A stretch of 63,564 nucleotides of DNA from Oscillospiraceae bacterium (GTDB lineage: Bacteria > Bacillota > Clostridia > Oscillospirales > Oscillospiraceae), in the NCBI GenBank assembly GCA_017473225.1, contig JAFUMG010000004.1, positions 1 through 63,564 of the forward strand, read 5' to 3'. The translations under genes and the position numbers were made by a program. Below the pieces are notes generated by a model. The model saw only the letters and a list, made by a program, of their open reading frames with translations. It had not been told where the DNA came from and searched no databases. This document shows positions 8,026 to 16,720 of this stretch, piece after piece (position 1 is the stretch's first letter; each line of letters opens with the position of its first letter).

Positions 8026-8466
8026 ATGAAAGAACGGGAATACGGAAAACTGGTGGCGGAAATGAGCCCCAAATCGCCCATCTGGCGGGACTGCCTGAAC
8101 GCCTTCTGGATCGGCGGCCTGATCTGCTGCCTGGGGCAGGTCTTTGTGAATTGGTACACATCGCTGGGCCTCGAAAAAACCGACGCGGGCACCGCCGCGT
8201 CCATGAGCCTGGTGGCCCTGTCCGCCCTGCTGACGGGGCTGAGCGTCTATGATGACATCGCCAAGGTAGCAGGCGCCGGCACTCTGGTGCCCATCACCGG
8301 CTTCGCCAACTCCATCTCCGCCCCGGCGGTGGAATTTAAGACGGAAGGTATGGTACTCGGGGTTGGTGCCAAAATGTTCCAAATCGCTGGGCCGGTGATC
8401 GTGTATGGGCTGAGCGCCAGTGCGGTGTATGGGTTGATTTATTGGATATATCAAATAATGAAATAA
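8026..8466 (+). CDS. spoVAC: Stage V sporulation protein AC
   Basis: 146 residues. It contains the conserved SpoVAC features: an N-terminal PKSPIWRDCLNAFWIGGLIC region, GLSVYDDIAKVAGAGTLVPITGFANS and FKTEGMVLGVGAKMFQIAGPVI. SpoVAC is an inner-membrane protein of the forespore and a channel subunit for dipicolinic acid uptake during sporulation and release on germination. ATG 8026 is taken as the start because GGAGG (8014-8018) is 7 nt away. It is unusual that spoVAD and spoVAE do not follow; the gene ends in a strong terminator, so it is solitary here. Confidence 0.93.
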   Translation: MKEREYGKLVAEMSPKSPIWRDCLNAFWIGGLICCLGQVFVNWYTSLGLEKTDAGTAASMSLVALSALLTGLSVYDDIAKVAGAGTLVPITGFANSISAPAVEFKTEGMVLGVGAKMFQIAGPVIVYGLSASAVYGLIYWIYQIMK

Positions 8467-8468
8467 GG

Positions 8469-8500
8469 AAAAGGCTTGACCGAATCGGTCAAGCCTTTTT
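8469..8500. terminator. Bidirectional terminator after spoVAC
   Basis: AAAAGGCTTGACCGA (8469-8483) pairs with TCGGTCAAGCCTTTT (8485-8499), flanked by A and T runs so that it can serve spoVAC and the convergent gene. Confidence 0.9.
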
Positions 8501-8507
8501 GCGCAGG

Positions 8508-9053
8508 TTAATAATATTCAACATTGGTACATTTTGCTGAAAGAAAATCTACAAAATCATTTTGATTTATTTGCGCGTTTATTTGTGCGAGCGGGAGTAT
8601 ATAAGCGGCAACACTACTTTTATATAGAAGAATATAGCGGTTTTTGACTACGCATATCCGCTCAAAAATGGAATAGCTTTGCTCTGTACGCTGTAATGCT
8701 GTGATCTCTACCATCTTATCCTCGTAGAATTCTAAAGTGGATACAGGATCAAATGGTAATTTACCTACTTTCTTTAAGCGTTTCATCTGAGATTTTACAT
8801 TCCAGATTAATATCTTTTTGAAAAAAACCATATATAGCAGGGTAAACAGCAGCAGTAGTGCTGCATATATGACGGAAAATGTTGTCAACCCCATTACCAG
8901 AAGGTAAATCGTTGCCAAAATTAGCATTGCGAGAACGAAGATAATGCGAGTTTTGTTAATCAGCTTTTTACCATAAACCGATTCAAATGAGTGAAACTTA
9001 TTAAAGTCTAAATAATCGGCTTCACTGAGATTGATATTGAGCAGGAACAACAT
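8508..9053 (-). CDS. YcxB-like small membrane protein
   Basis: 181 residues. Two adjacent hydrophobic segments (about residues 38-83 from IIFVLAMLILATIYLLV onward) are followed by a soluble tail, the layout of YcxB-like proteins of unknown function. The tail has FYEDKMVEI and a short hydrophobic stretch near YILPLAQI. The gene is clearly AT-richer than its neighbours, which suggests acquisition from another genome. ATG 9053 lies 8 nt from GGAGG. Function unknown. Confidence 0.6.
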   Translation of the reverse strand: MLFLLNINLSEADYLDFNKFHSFESVYGKKLINKTRIIFVLAMLILATIYLLVMGLTTFSVIYAALLLLFTLLYMVFFKKILIWNVKSQMKRLKKVGKLPFDPVSTLEFYEDKMVEITALQRTEQSYSIFERICVVKNRYILLYKSSVAAYILPLAQINAQINQNDFVDFLSAKCTNVEYY

Positions 9054-9242
9054 AAGGTACACCTCCTGCGAATAGTATATAGGATTACCGTTCTGATGTA
9101 AAGGTTTTTTAATTGGGTCCAGACTTGACAGCAGCAGACGGTTTCGTCCCAGGCATGGCGGTAAAGGCGTTTACGATCCTCATCGCAAACCCAAAATGTA
9201 CACGGCCAACGTCATGATCGGGAGGATCGTCCAGCTGATGTA

Positions 9243-9926
9243 TCATCCCATCAGCTCCCAGTCGGAGGGTTCCGCCCTGTCGACATCACGGATCCGGAAT
9301 GCCATGTTCCAGCGGAACAGCTCGTCCGCAAAGAGAATGGACACGGCCGTGATCACGGAAACGAAAAGGCCAAGGAACCAGGCCATCCACTCTCCCCTGC
9401 TGGTCAGCTCAGGTCCGGCCAGCAGCCGCAGGATCTCAGACGCGGAGGGCGCCATCTGGTCGACTATATTGCCATCGCCATCGACGACAGTGCCGTCGCT
9501 CATCACCGCGGAAACCGTGATGCCGCCGTCCTCGGCGAACAGCACCAGATCATCCCCGCTTCCAAAAACGCCGCCGCGGAAGAACACCTCATCGCCCTCC
9601 AGGATCTCGACACCGGTCATATAATCTTCATCATCCGGAACGGCTGTGGGGTCCTCCTTTGCCGTAAAGGGCCCATAGCTCCGATCGCCGCAGGTGAAGG
9701 TCACGACATGCTCCGCGGTCACGGCAATGCTGGCCTGTTCCCCTTGAACCACGCCGGAATATACGGTCCTGTCATCCTCATAGCTGGGGATCAGGATGCT
9801 GTCTTTGTACTCAAAGCCCACCCGTGACGAGGCGGTGCAATAGAGCACCGTAAAAAGGATCAGCATGGCAATCAGCAAAAGCAGGATGCATTTTTGATAG
9901 AGATCCAGATTTTTGATTCGTTCCAT
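9243..9926 (-). CDS. Unrecognised membrane protein, probably C-terminally truncated
   Basis: 227 residues: a short cytoplasmic start, a membrane segment at about residues 12-30 (CILLLLIAMLILFTVLY), an acidic extracellular domain rich in D, E and G, and a second membrane segment near residues 183-203 (WFLGLFVSVITAVSILFA). The frame stops at TGA 9243-9245, but the next 20 codons in the same frame encode a further hydrophobic segment (ISWTILPIMTLAVYILGLR) before another stop at 9180-9182. This suggests a nonsense change that removed a third membrane segment. No family was recognised. Confidence 0.6.
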   Translation of the reverse strand: MERIKNLDLYQKCILLLLIAMLILFTVLYCTASSRVGFEYKDSILIPSYEDDRTVYSGVVQGEQASIAVTAEHVVTFTCGDRSYGPFTAKEDPTAVPDDEDYMTGVEILEGDEVFFRGGVFGSGDDLVLFAEDGGITVSAVMSDGTVVDGDGNIVDQMAPSASEILRLLAGPELTSRGEWMAWFLGLFVSVITAVSILFADELFRWNMAFRIRDVDRAEPSDWELMG

Positions 9927-9964
9927 AATGCCACCTTCTTTTCAAAAAATCGGAATATCTTCCT

Positions 9965-10223
9965 TGTGGTTATCGGCTTTCATAAGCATAACAGTTAAAA
10001 TAATGGTGTCATCCTGAGCGAGCGAAGCGAGTCGAAGGCTAGCGTCCGCAGGCGCTGTGCAAGCGAGCAACCGGGCGCAGCCCGGCTCTTAGCGAGTCGT
10101 AATCTTGGCACGAATTTAACTGCAAATCAAAACAAAGTGCGTAGATCCCTCGACTTCGCTCGGGATGACATACTTGTTTCATTGTGCGTTTTTAGTACTT
10201 GTTTACGAAAACCGATAACCACA
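9965..10223. repeat. Second-family inverted-end element (copy 1, interior type C)
   Basis: Bounded by TGTGGTTATCGGCTTT (9965-9980) and AAAACCGATAACCACA (10208-10223), imperfect inverted repeats. The interior carries a GTCATCCTGAGCGAGCGAAG motif paired with a CTTCGCTCGGGATGAC motif. The same interior sits in the element at 41198 with different ends, and in a second copy of this family at 27295. The 383-bp gap between the membrane-protein gene and barstar holds only this element and a terminator. Confidence 0.75.
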
Positions 10224-10272
10224 TCTTCCTTTATTCTGATTATATCAATTTATCCGTCCAAACGCAACCGGG

Positions 10273-10306
10273 AAAGCCCGGCGCCGAAAAATCGGCGCCG
10301 GGCTTT
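10273..10306. terminator. Strong hairpin terminator after barstar
   Basis: AAAGCCCGGCGCCGA (10273-10287) and TCGGCGCCGGGCTTT (10292-10306) form a perfect 15-bp stem 4 bp beyond the barstar stop. The following T run is short. Confidence 0.75.
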
Positions 10307-10309
10307 CAT

Positions 10310-10567
10310 TTACCGGAATATGATGGTCAGGCGGGGATTCTCCCCTTCCGCGTCGGTCAGCACACGGCGGAAGCCGCGGCTGAAGGGTCCCAGCCCTTCG
10401 AAATTCAAAAGGGTCAGCCGGGTCTCATCGGCAATGGCAGTGAGCAGATCATGGAGGGCGTCCAGATTATGCCCATACCACGCCGGAAAGGCCAGCCCCT
10501 CCGCCAGGGCTTGGTGGAACATCCGGGGCGTTTCCAGCCCCGCGCAGTCAATGGTGATCTCGTTCAT
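10310..10567 (-). CDS. Barstar-family ribonuclease inhibitor
   Basis: 85 residues, the normal size for barstar. The FPAWYGHNLDALHDLLT segment is the family hallmark and includes the tyrosine, asparagine and acidic residues that plug the barnase active site. It would act in the cytoplasm to neutralise the ribonuclease encoded immediately upstream; the two reading frames overlap (ATGA, 10565-10569), giving tight translational coupling so that inhibitor is made with the enzyme. Confidence 0.9.
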   Translation of the reverse strand: MNEITIDCAGLETPRMFHQALAEGLAFPAWYGHNLDALHDLLTAIADETRLTLLNFEGLGPFSRGFRRVLTDAEGENPRLTIIFR

Positions 10568-11067
10568 CAGGGTTCTCCATAAAGCAGCTCGAAGGTTTCG
10601 TAGTGGTCTTCGGTATAATAAATCAGGCCGTCATTGGAGAAAACGATCCGTTTGGCGCCCCGGCTGTCGGCCCCCAAAGTGTCGATATCGCACTCGGTAT
10701 AGCTGCGGCCATCGGCTTCCGGGAGCAGGCCTTCGTAGTTGCCAAACCGGTCGCCGCCGATGCACTTGCCTTCGGCGTAATCCTCCAGACCGCCGCCTTC
10801 CCAGCCTAAGTCCCGGGCCTCATTCTTGGTGATGAAGTTGGCGGGCAGACAGCCGTAGGTGTGGATGTAAAGGGCCACATCTTCTTTTGATGTATAACTG
10901 CCGTCAATGTCGATGGGAGAAGCGTCGGCGGGAGCTTCGGCAGCCTGGCTGGTCTCCATGGGAAGCGCCTGGTCCAGGGCGGGATCGGCGTCATTGCCGT
11001 TGAAGCCGAAAAACAGGGCCAGAACTGCCAGAATGATCACGAGAATGGGGGATAATTTCTTTTTCAT
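10567..11067 (-). CDS. Secreted barnase-like ribonuclease
   Basis: 166 residues. An N-terminal hydrophobic segment (KLSPILVIILAVLALFFGF) acts as a signal or anchor, then a linker, then a barnase-like guanyl-specific RNase domain: YIHTYGCLPANFITKNEARDLGW, YTECDID with the likely catalytic glutamate, RIVFSNDGLIYYTEDHYETF with arginine and histidine. The domain spans about residues 60-166, as in barnase. With its adjacent inhibitor it forms an enzyme/immunity pair, either for nutrient RNA degradation or competition outside the cell. No delivery domain such as LXG is attached. Confidence 0.85.
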   Translation of the reverse strand: MKKKLSPILVIILAVLALFFGFNGNDADPALDQALPMETSQAAEAPADASPIDIDGSYTSKEDVALYIHTYGCLPANFITKNEARDLGWEGGGLEDYAEGKCIGGDRFGNYEGLLPEADGRSYTECDIDTLGADSRGAKRIVFSNDGLIYYTEDHYETFELLYGEP

Positions 11068-11205
11068 GTGGGCCTCCTGTGATGGTTGATGCCTTGATTA
11101 TAGCGTAAGCACATAAAAAGCACAAGGGGCAGTTTTGAATAGAAAATGCAGTGCACTGTAGTACTAACTTCTGGAAAAATAGTTTTATTTAGTCGAGGAT
11201 GAGCA

Positions 11206-12108
11206 TTACTGTTTTGTGATGGGGAGCCAGAGCTCAGTGTAGCGGGAGTGGTTGACTTCGTCATCCTTGTACTTGTAGAACCAGTGGATGATGTCGAACT
11301 CCGGAGCGCTGCGCAGCTGATAGCCGGAGGAGGGGAGCCATTCGCTGACAGCCTGCTTGCGAAGCGCTTCCAGCTCCATGGTGGGATATTCACAGCGTTT
11401 GGTTTCGCATACCAGATACTGCCCGCCGGGGATCGTAATGTGCTCATATTGCTTTGCAAATTCGGCTAGATCCTCTTCAAAATCACTTCTGATGCAGGGG
11501 TCCAGCTTAGATGCGATGTAGTAATCGTATCCATCGTCACTAAAATTGGTCAGAACTTCGTAAACGGTATCACAGTCATGCGCCAACCCCTGGAGAATAT
11601 ACTGCTTCAGCCGGGTGGTGACTGCAAAACTGTGGTCCTGCATCTGACGGTCCTCCGGCGTTCCGGTGAAACGTGTTTTGAAACCGGTGAGGACCATTTC
11701 GGGTATTTCTACAATTCGATAATCCATAATGTTACCACCTTCCAATGAGATTTTCAGGGACAGGCGGGAGAAGGATTTCAGCACTGCACCGTTACCGCGC
11801 GCTTGTGACGGTGTAATGCCATGGAACTGCCGGAAGGCTTTTGCGAAGCTGTCGGGGCTATCGTAGCCATATTTTGCGGCAATATCGATGATCTTCTCCT
11901 TTCCGGTGGCCAGTTCTGTCCCAGCCAGGGTCAGACGCCGTCCGCGTATATATTCACCAAGCGTATATCCGCAGAGGATACTGAATACCCGCTGAAAGTG
12001 AAAGCTGGATGAAAAGCTTTCTCTGGCAACTTGCTCATAATCAATGGGCTCCGTCAGATGATCTTCGATATAGTTGATCGCATTTTGAATTCCGGTGATC
12101 CAGTCCAT
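11206..12108 (-). CDS. AraC-family regulator with GyrI-like effector domain
   Basis: 300 residues. The N-terminal 105 residues hold two helix-turn-helix motifs of the AraC/XylS type (FHFQRVFSILCGYTLGEYIRGRR and IIDIAAKYGYDSPDSFAKAFRQ). Residues from about 128 (DYRIVEIPEMVLTGFKTRF) to the end form a GyrI/Rob-like effector-binding domain. Such proteins bind small, often toxic, hydrophobic ligands and activate exporters or enzymes. The gene stands alone; the esterase upstream in the same direction is a possible but unproven target. Confidence 0.88.
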   Translation of the reverse strand: MDWITGIQNAINYIEDHLTEPIDYEQVARESFSSSFHFQRVFSILCGYTLGEYIRGRRLTLAGTELATGKEKIIDIAAKYGYDSPDSFAKAFRQFHGITPSQARGNGAVLKSFSRLSLKISLEGGNIMDYRIVEIPEMVLTGFKTRFTGTPEDRQMQDHSFAVTTRLKQYILQGLAHDCDTVYEVLTNFSDDGYDYYIASKLDPCIRSDFEEDLAEFAKQYEHITIPGGQYLVCETKRCEYPTMELEALRKQAVSEWLPSSGYQLRSAPEFDIIHWFYKYKDDEVNHSRYTELWLPITKQ

Positions 12109-12212
12109 GCTGTTCCCTCCTGTCAGGTATCATTTTAGCAGAAGCAAAGCGAAAAATCCCGATTTCGCGTGCGGTTTGCTGTCGGGTATGTAGGCTGTTA
12201 TAGAGTGAGATA

Positions 12213-12236
12213 CCGCCTGTCCGGGTGGACAGGCGG
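12213..12236. terminator. Hairpin after the esterase gene
   Basis: CCGCCTGTCC and GGACAGGCGG form a perfect 10-bp stem around GGGT just past the esterase stop. There is no clear T run, so termination may be weak. Confidence 0.5.
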
Positions 12237-12243
12237 CTTAGGT

Positions 12244-13116
12244 TTACAGATGGGCACGGAAAAATTCTGCCTCGTCGTCATTGCACCGGACCGCGTCCGG
12301 GAGGGTGATGGTCACATGGAACACATGGCCCACATTTTTGTCGCCTTCGGTGCCATAACATTTCCAGGCGGCGTCAATGCCCCTGGAGGTCAGGTACTCG
12401 TACATAGGCTGGGCGTTGTCCTTCAGGAAATCCTCCTGAGAGGTGGCGATATAGGCAGGAGGATAGTCCGCCGTGATGGCGTCCAGCACCTTCAGCCGGG
12501 GATCGGAGAGATCGGGACGGAGCCCCAGATAATCCCGGGCAAGGCCGGAATCGAGCCCAGCCCCGGCATCGGACAGATCATAGAGCCCGCAGTTCAGGCC
12601 CAGCGCCCGGATGGTGATCTCCGGCACGGTCATGCCGAAGAGGGCCGCGTAATCGGGATTCGTGGCGATGGCGGCGTACTGGCTGGCCAGCTGGGCGCCG
12701 GCGGAATCACCCACCAGAATGACGCGGCTGGGGTCCAGATTATACCGTGCGGCATTTTTGCAGATCCACTCCATGACGGCGTTGGTATCCCACAGCGGCG
12801 TGGGGAATTTCCATTTTGGAGCCAGGCGGTAATTGAAATTCACAAAGGCGAAGCCCCGGGCCGCCATATCCATGCCATAGCGGCGGTAGATCTCCTTGGT
12901 GCCATAGACATAGCCGCCGCCGTGGATGCTGACGATGGTGGGCAGCGGAGCGGTGGTGTGGTCCGGGTGGTAGACATCCAGCAGGCTCCATTTCCCATGG
13001 GAGCCGTAGGAGATATTGCGGCACTGGCTGACGCCCTCGGGCAGCGCGATGGCCCGGTCCCGCTTGTAGTCATTGATGGAGGCATCCAGATTGAACAGAA
13101 TGCTTTGTAAGGACAT
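12244..13116 (-). CDS. Alpha/beta hydrolase (HSL/acetyl-esterase type)
   Basis: 290 residues. IVSIHGGGYVYG is the oxyanion HGGG motif of the hormone-sensitive-lipase group and LVGDSAGAQLA carries the nucleophile serine (GDSAG); DFLKD and VGHVFH near the end supply the likely acid and histidine. Members hydrolyse short acyl esters in the cytoplasm. No signal peptide is present. ATG 13116 follows GAGGAGGGATATCG. The natural substrate is not predictable from context. Confidence 0.88.
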   Translation of the reverse strand: MSLQSILFNLDASINDYKRDRAIALPEGVSQCRNISYGSHGKWSLLDVYHPDHTTAPLPTIVSIHGGGYVYGTKEIYRRYGMDMAARGFAFVNFNYRLAPKWKFPTPLWDTNAVMEWICKNAARYNLDPSRVILVGDSAGAQLASQYAAIATNPDYAALFGMTVPEITIRALGLNCGLYDLSDAGAGLDSGLARDYLGLRPDLSDPRLKVLDAITADYPPAYIATSQEDFLKDNAQPMYEYLTSRGIDAAWKCYGTEGDKNVGHVFHVTITLPDAVRCNDDEAEFFRAHL

Positions 13117-13240
13117 CGATATCCCTCCTCATTTTGAAACGACATCATTATACCACGCCCCCCGGAAGATATGTTAACATTTCATAAATAAACAGACGCT
13201 CATTTTGGCAGTCCCTTTGGGTTTGTATTCCGTCCCGCAA

Positions 13241-13269
13241 TTGATTTCCGATTCTTTTTCTGATATACT
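13241..13269 (+). promoter_or_regulatory. Promoter of the TraB-type lipoprotein gene
   Basis: TTGATT (13241-13246) and TATACT (13264-13269) are 17 bp apart, 36 bp before the start codon. Confidence 0.7.
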
Positions 13270-13305
13270 GTAACCTGAAATCAAACTGAAAGAAAGGTAC
13301 CCTTT

Positions 13306-15621
13306 ATGCGCAAATACCGTAAGCTTTTGTCGCTGCTGCTGTGCGCCGCGATGCTGCTGAGCCTGTTGGGCTGCGGCAAGGAAGCGGAGCCGACCCAGCC
13401 CCCTGTGACCGAGCCCCCCGCCACCGAAGCGCCCACCGAGCCCGCCGCTGCCGCGGCATATGACGCCGCCGCTGCGGCGCTCACCGGCCGGACCAGCCTG
13501 CAGCTGAGCATCACCACCAAGGAGAGCATCAAGGTCTCCGGCGAGACCTTCCAGACCAGCGGCAAGCAGACCGTCAACATCTCCAGCGACACCGTCAGCG
13601 CCGAGAACTCCATGACCATCGGTGAATACATCCTGAATTACACCGAATACCACGACGGCACCGTGGCCTATGGCGAGCTTTCCGATTATATCTGGAAATC
13701 TGAGCTGGACCAGGAAAGCTATCTGAGCCGCTACACCCCCGCCGCGGCCCTGACCTCCCAGCTCTACGGCTCCGTCACCGCCGCGGAGGAAGGTGGCAAT
13801 ACCGTCTACACCTTTGAGGAGCCCACCGCCGCCGAAGGCTGGGCCATGCCCGAAGAGGGCACCCTGCTGAGCGCCTCCGGCACCGCCACCGTCAGCGCCG
13901 AAGGCCAGCTGACCCGCTGCGACTATTCCATCAGCTACACCCTGGGCGCCGCCCAGGTGGACCGGAGCGTCACCGTCATCGTCTCTGACGCCGCCGGGCA
14001 AGCCGTCCCCATGGACACCGCCGGGGCCGTGACGCTGGAAGCCTTTGACGCTCCCATTCTGCTGGATACCGCTTACCTGAACCTCATCCAGGCCAATGCC
14101 GTCACCAGCACCATCACCCAGTCCACCTCCAGCTTTGCCGCTGAGTATGTTCTGGTCCAGCAGGATCAGTACGACACCTACGGCACCGGAACCACCTACC
14201 GGGCCAACATCCAGCAGGCCATCGCCGCCCAGGATTTCAGCGGCAACTCCGATTCCTACACCCAGACCGAAAATTATCAGGACGGCACCTACTCTGTTTC
14301 TCAGAACGGCGGCGCGCCGTCCACGGAAGCACTGAGCTATGCCGCCGTCCAGAGCTACTGCCAGGAGTCCATCTCCGGCGCCATCTGGTCCCCTGAGTGG
14401 ATCACCTCCGCCAGCATCGCGGATCTGGGCAGCGTCTATCTGCTGAAGATGACCGGCTCCGACGAACTGGGCGAGCTCTACTGCCTGGACGCCTGCAATC
14501 TGATCTTCGGCGATGAGAACGCCCTCAATGATGCCGCCGAAAGCTACAGCACCGCCACCGTGGAAAGCTATCTGGCGCTGGACAAGTACACCGGCCTGCC
14601 CACCGCCGCCGGCTACAGCTACGCGGGCAGCCATACCATCGACGGCCAGGAATACCTGCTGACCGACGCCTGGAGCCAGTCCATCATCCTGGGCAGCGCC
14701 ACCGCCTACGAGACCATCACCGGCGAAGCCCTGCCCGAGAGCGTCCACGAGACCGAAGCGACGCCCCTGTTCTATCATGTCACCGGCGCTGACGGCCAGG
14801 AGATGTGGCTTCTGGGCACCATCCATGTGGGCGACGCCCGCAACGCCAGCCTGCCCCAGGAGATCTATGACGCGCTGGATTCCTCCGCGGCTCTGGCCGT
14901 GGAGTTCGACACCGACGCCTTCACGGCTGATATGACCACCGACGCCGACCTGACCGCCCGGATCGCTGCCGCCTACTGCTACACCGACGGTTCCACCACC
15001 GCGGACCATCTGGACGCGGAGCTCTACCAGAACGCGGTGGACCTGCTGACCGCCAGCGGCAGCTACAACGCCTCCATGCTGGTGATGAAGCCCTCCGTCT
15101 ACACCCAGGCCATTCAGGACTTCTACATTCGCCAGGGCACCTCTCTGGTGGCCGAAAAGGGCGTGGACAGCCGCCTGCTGCGGTACGCCCGGGACAACAG
15201 CATCGAGATCCGGGATATCGAGTCCGGCATCTTCCAGCTGGAGCTGCTCATGGGCTTCTCCGACGAGCTGCAGGAATATCTGCTGAAGGACACGCTGAAC
15301 TATACCTCCCTGGAATACGGCGCCGAGACCACGGACCTGTACGAAAAGTGGTGCGCCGGCGACGAAGCGGTCCTCCGGGAAGCCCTCACCGAGGACCTGT
15401 CCGAGCTGACAGCGGAGGAGCTGCCCCTCTATGAGGAATACAACAAGGCCATGAATACCGACCGTAATGAAGGTATGCTGGAAGCCGCCACGGAATATCT
15501 GGAAAGCGGCGAAACCGTTTTCTATGCCGTGGGTCTTGCCCATCTGCTGGACAGCACCAACGGCCTGGTGGATGCCCTCCGCGCCGCCGGCTATACGGTG
15601 GAGCTGGTTTCCTACAATTAA
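13306..15621 (+). CDS. Secreted lipoprotein with C-terminal TraB/GumN-like domain
   Basis: 771 residues. The signal peptide ends in LLSLLGCGK, a lipobox with the lipidated cysteine, followed by a Pro/Thr/Glu-rich linker (residues about 25-50). Residues about 55-240 and 240-480 look like two lipoprotein beta-sandwich regions of unknown type. From about residue 490 there is a TraB/GumN (ChaN-like) domain: MWLLGTIHVGD, a central ERGVD-like segment (AEKGVDSRLLRYA) and the terminal VGLAHLLDSTNGLVDALRAA. This fold resembles tiki-type metalloproteases; activity in bacteria is poorly known. It is anchored outside the membrane and is transcribed alone. Confidence 0.85.
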   Translation: MRKYRKLLSLLLCAAMLLSLLGCGKEAEPTQPPVTEPPATEAPTEPAAAAAYDAAAAALTGRTSLQLSITTKESIKVSGETFQTSGKQTVNISSDTVSAENSMTIGEYILNYTEYHDGTVAYGELSDYIWKSELDQESYLSRYTPAAALTSQLYGSVTAAEEGGNTVYTFEEPTAAEGWAMPEEGTLLSASGTATVSAEGQLTRCDYSISYTLGAAQVDRSVTVIVSDAAGQAVPMDTAGAVTLEAFDAPILLDTAYLNLIQANAVTSTITQSTSSFAAEYVLVQQDQYDTYGTGTTYRANIQQAIAAQDFSGNSDSYTQTENYQDGTYSVSQNGGAPSTEALSYAAVQSYCQESISGAIWSPEWITSASIADLGSVYLLKMTGSDELGELYCLDACNLIFGDENALNDAAESYSTATVESYLALDKYTGLPTAAGYSYAGSHTIDGQEYLLTDAWSQSIILGSATAYETITGEALPESVHETEATPLFYHVTGADGQEMWLLGTIHVGDARNASLPQEIYDALDSSAALAVEFDTDAFTADMTTDADLTARIAAAYCYTDGSTTADHLDAELYQNAVDLLTASGSYNASMLVMKPSVYTQAIQDFYIRQGTSLVAEKGVDSRLLRYARDNSIEIRDIESGIFQLELLMGFSDELQEYLLKDTLNYTSLEYGAETTDLYEKWCAGDEAVLREALTEDLSELTAEELPLYEEYNKAMNTDRNEGMLEAATEYLESGETVFYAVGLAHLLDSTNGLVDALRAAGYTVELVSYN

Positions 15622-15631
15622 ATCCGATCAT

Positions 15632-15658
15632 AAAGAGCCGCCCACCGGGCGGCTCTTT
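15632..15658 (+). terminator. Terminator of the TraB-type gene
   Basis: AAAGAGCCGCCC and GGGCGGCTCTTT form a perfect 12-bp stem right after the stop codon. Confidence 0.85.
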
Positions 15659-15678
15659 GCAAGTTGTCTGAGACGTTC

Positions 15679-15939
15679 AAATTGTAGTTTAGCGTGCAGT
15701 TAAAAAGAAGCACGTCATTGCGAGCCAGTGCTCACACTGGCGTGGCAATCCCCACGTTTTTCCGTGAACTTACGGAGAAGAAAATGGTAGACTATGCCTG
15801 GAAACACCCAGGTTTTCGATGTCCGACCGCATTGCGCCGCCGTAGGGGATTGCCACACCAGTCCGCGGACTGGTTCGCAATGACAGCGTATTTTTTAGAC
15901 GCCGCAACCACTATTCAACGGAACGATAAACTACAATTT
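15679..15939. repeat. Inverted-end intergenic element, copy 2 (interior type B)
   Basis: AAATTGTAGTTTA (15679-15691) and its exact reverse complement (15927-15939) bracket an interior containing GTCATTGCGAGCCAGTG near the left and GGTTCGCAATGACAGCG near the right, an interior not shared with the other copies. It lies between two convergent genes and their terminators. Confidence 0.85.
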
Positions 15940-15968
15940 AAAGTCCCAAACCATTTTTGACAGAACGC

Positions 15969-15998
15969 AAAGAGCCGCCCGGTGGGCGGCTCTGCTTT
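15969..15998 (-). terminator. Terminator of the luxS-mtnN unit
   Basis: AGAGCCGCCC and GGGCGGCTCT form a 10-bp stem just past the mtnN stop. It closely resembles the terminator at 15632, with the loop reversed. Confidence 0.75.
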
Positions 15999-16006
15999 TA
16001 TATCCG

Positions 16007-16711
16007 TTATGCTTCCCGGACGCGCTTTGCCATGGCCATGGTGACTCTGGCGCAGCGGTCGGCGGCGATGGCTTCAAAGGTGGGATAGTCCATATCGGCG
16101 GAATTGTCCGCCTTGTCGGAAATGGCCCGGAGGATCACGAAGGGGACCCCGTTGCGGTAAGCCGCATGGGCAATGGCCGTGCCCTCCATCTCGGTGCACA
16201 GGGCGCCGGTCACCGTGATGATGTGATCCTTCTGGTCCTGGCGGCATACGAACTGGTCGCCGCTGGCTACCCGGCCGGTTTTGGTGTGGCCGGGATTCAC
16301 GGATTCCGCCGCGGCATAGGCATAAGCCATCAGCGTCTCGTCGGCGGGGAACGCCACCACATCCATGCCGGGCACCTGGCCCACCGGACGACCGAAGGCG
16401 CTGACGTCAAAATCATGGTACATGGCGTCCCGGCTCACCACCAGATCGCCGATGTCCAGCTCCGCGCACAGGGACCCGGCAATGCCGGTGTTCACCAGAG
16501 CGGTGACGCCGAAGCAGTCGCAGAGGATCTGCACGCACATGGCCGCGTTGACCTTGCCCACGCCGCACTGGACCACCACCGCGGGGGTGCCCTCCAGAAT
16601 GCCTTCGCAGAATTCCATACCCGCCTTCCGGGAAATGACGGGGTTTTCCATTTTTTCCTTCAGCGTCCGGACCTCCACGTCCATGGCGCCGATGATTCCA
16701 AGCTTAGTCAT
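16007..16711 (-). CDS. mtnN: 5'-methylthioadenosine/S-adenosylhomocysteine nucleosidase
   Basis: 234 residues. It cleaves adenine from S-adenosylhomocysteine and methylthioadenosine in the cytoplasm. Motifs: GIIGAMDVEV with a catalytic glutamate, GVGKVNAA, VNTGIAGSL, CTEMEGTAIAHAA and ISDKAD with the catalytic aspartate. It is 9 bp downstream of luxS, which takes the S-ribosylhomocysteine product, so the pair forms the two-step methyl-cycle detoxification route that also yields AI-2. Confidence 0.95.
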   Translation of the reverse strand: MTKLGIIGAMDVEVRTLKEKMENPVISRKAGMEFCEGILEGTPAVVVQCGVGKVNAAMCVQILCDCFGVTALVNTGIAGSLCAELDIGDLVVSRDAMYHDFDVSAFGRPVGQVPGMDVVAFPADETLMAYAYAAAESVNPGHTKTGRVASGDQFVCRQDQKDHIITVTGALCTEMEGTAIAHAAYRNGVPFVILRAISDKADNSADMDYPTFEAIAADRCARVTMAMAKRVREA

Positions 16712-16720
16712 AATTTCTCC

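Noticed and set aside
10014-10170. CRISPR-like repeat
   Set aside because: It is a single inverted element, not an array of regularly spaced repeats, and no cas genes are present.
13174-15543. Minus-strand open frame of 789 codons opposite the TraB-type lipoprotein
   Set aside because: Gly/Val-rich translation without motifs, opposite a gene with clear signal peptide, RBS and promoter.
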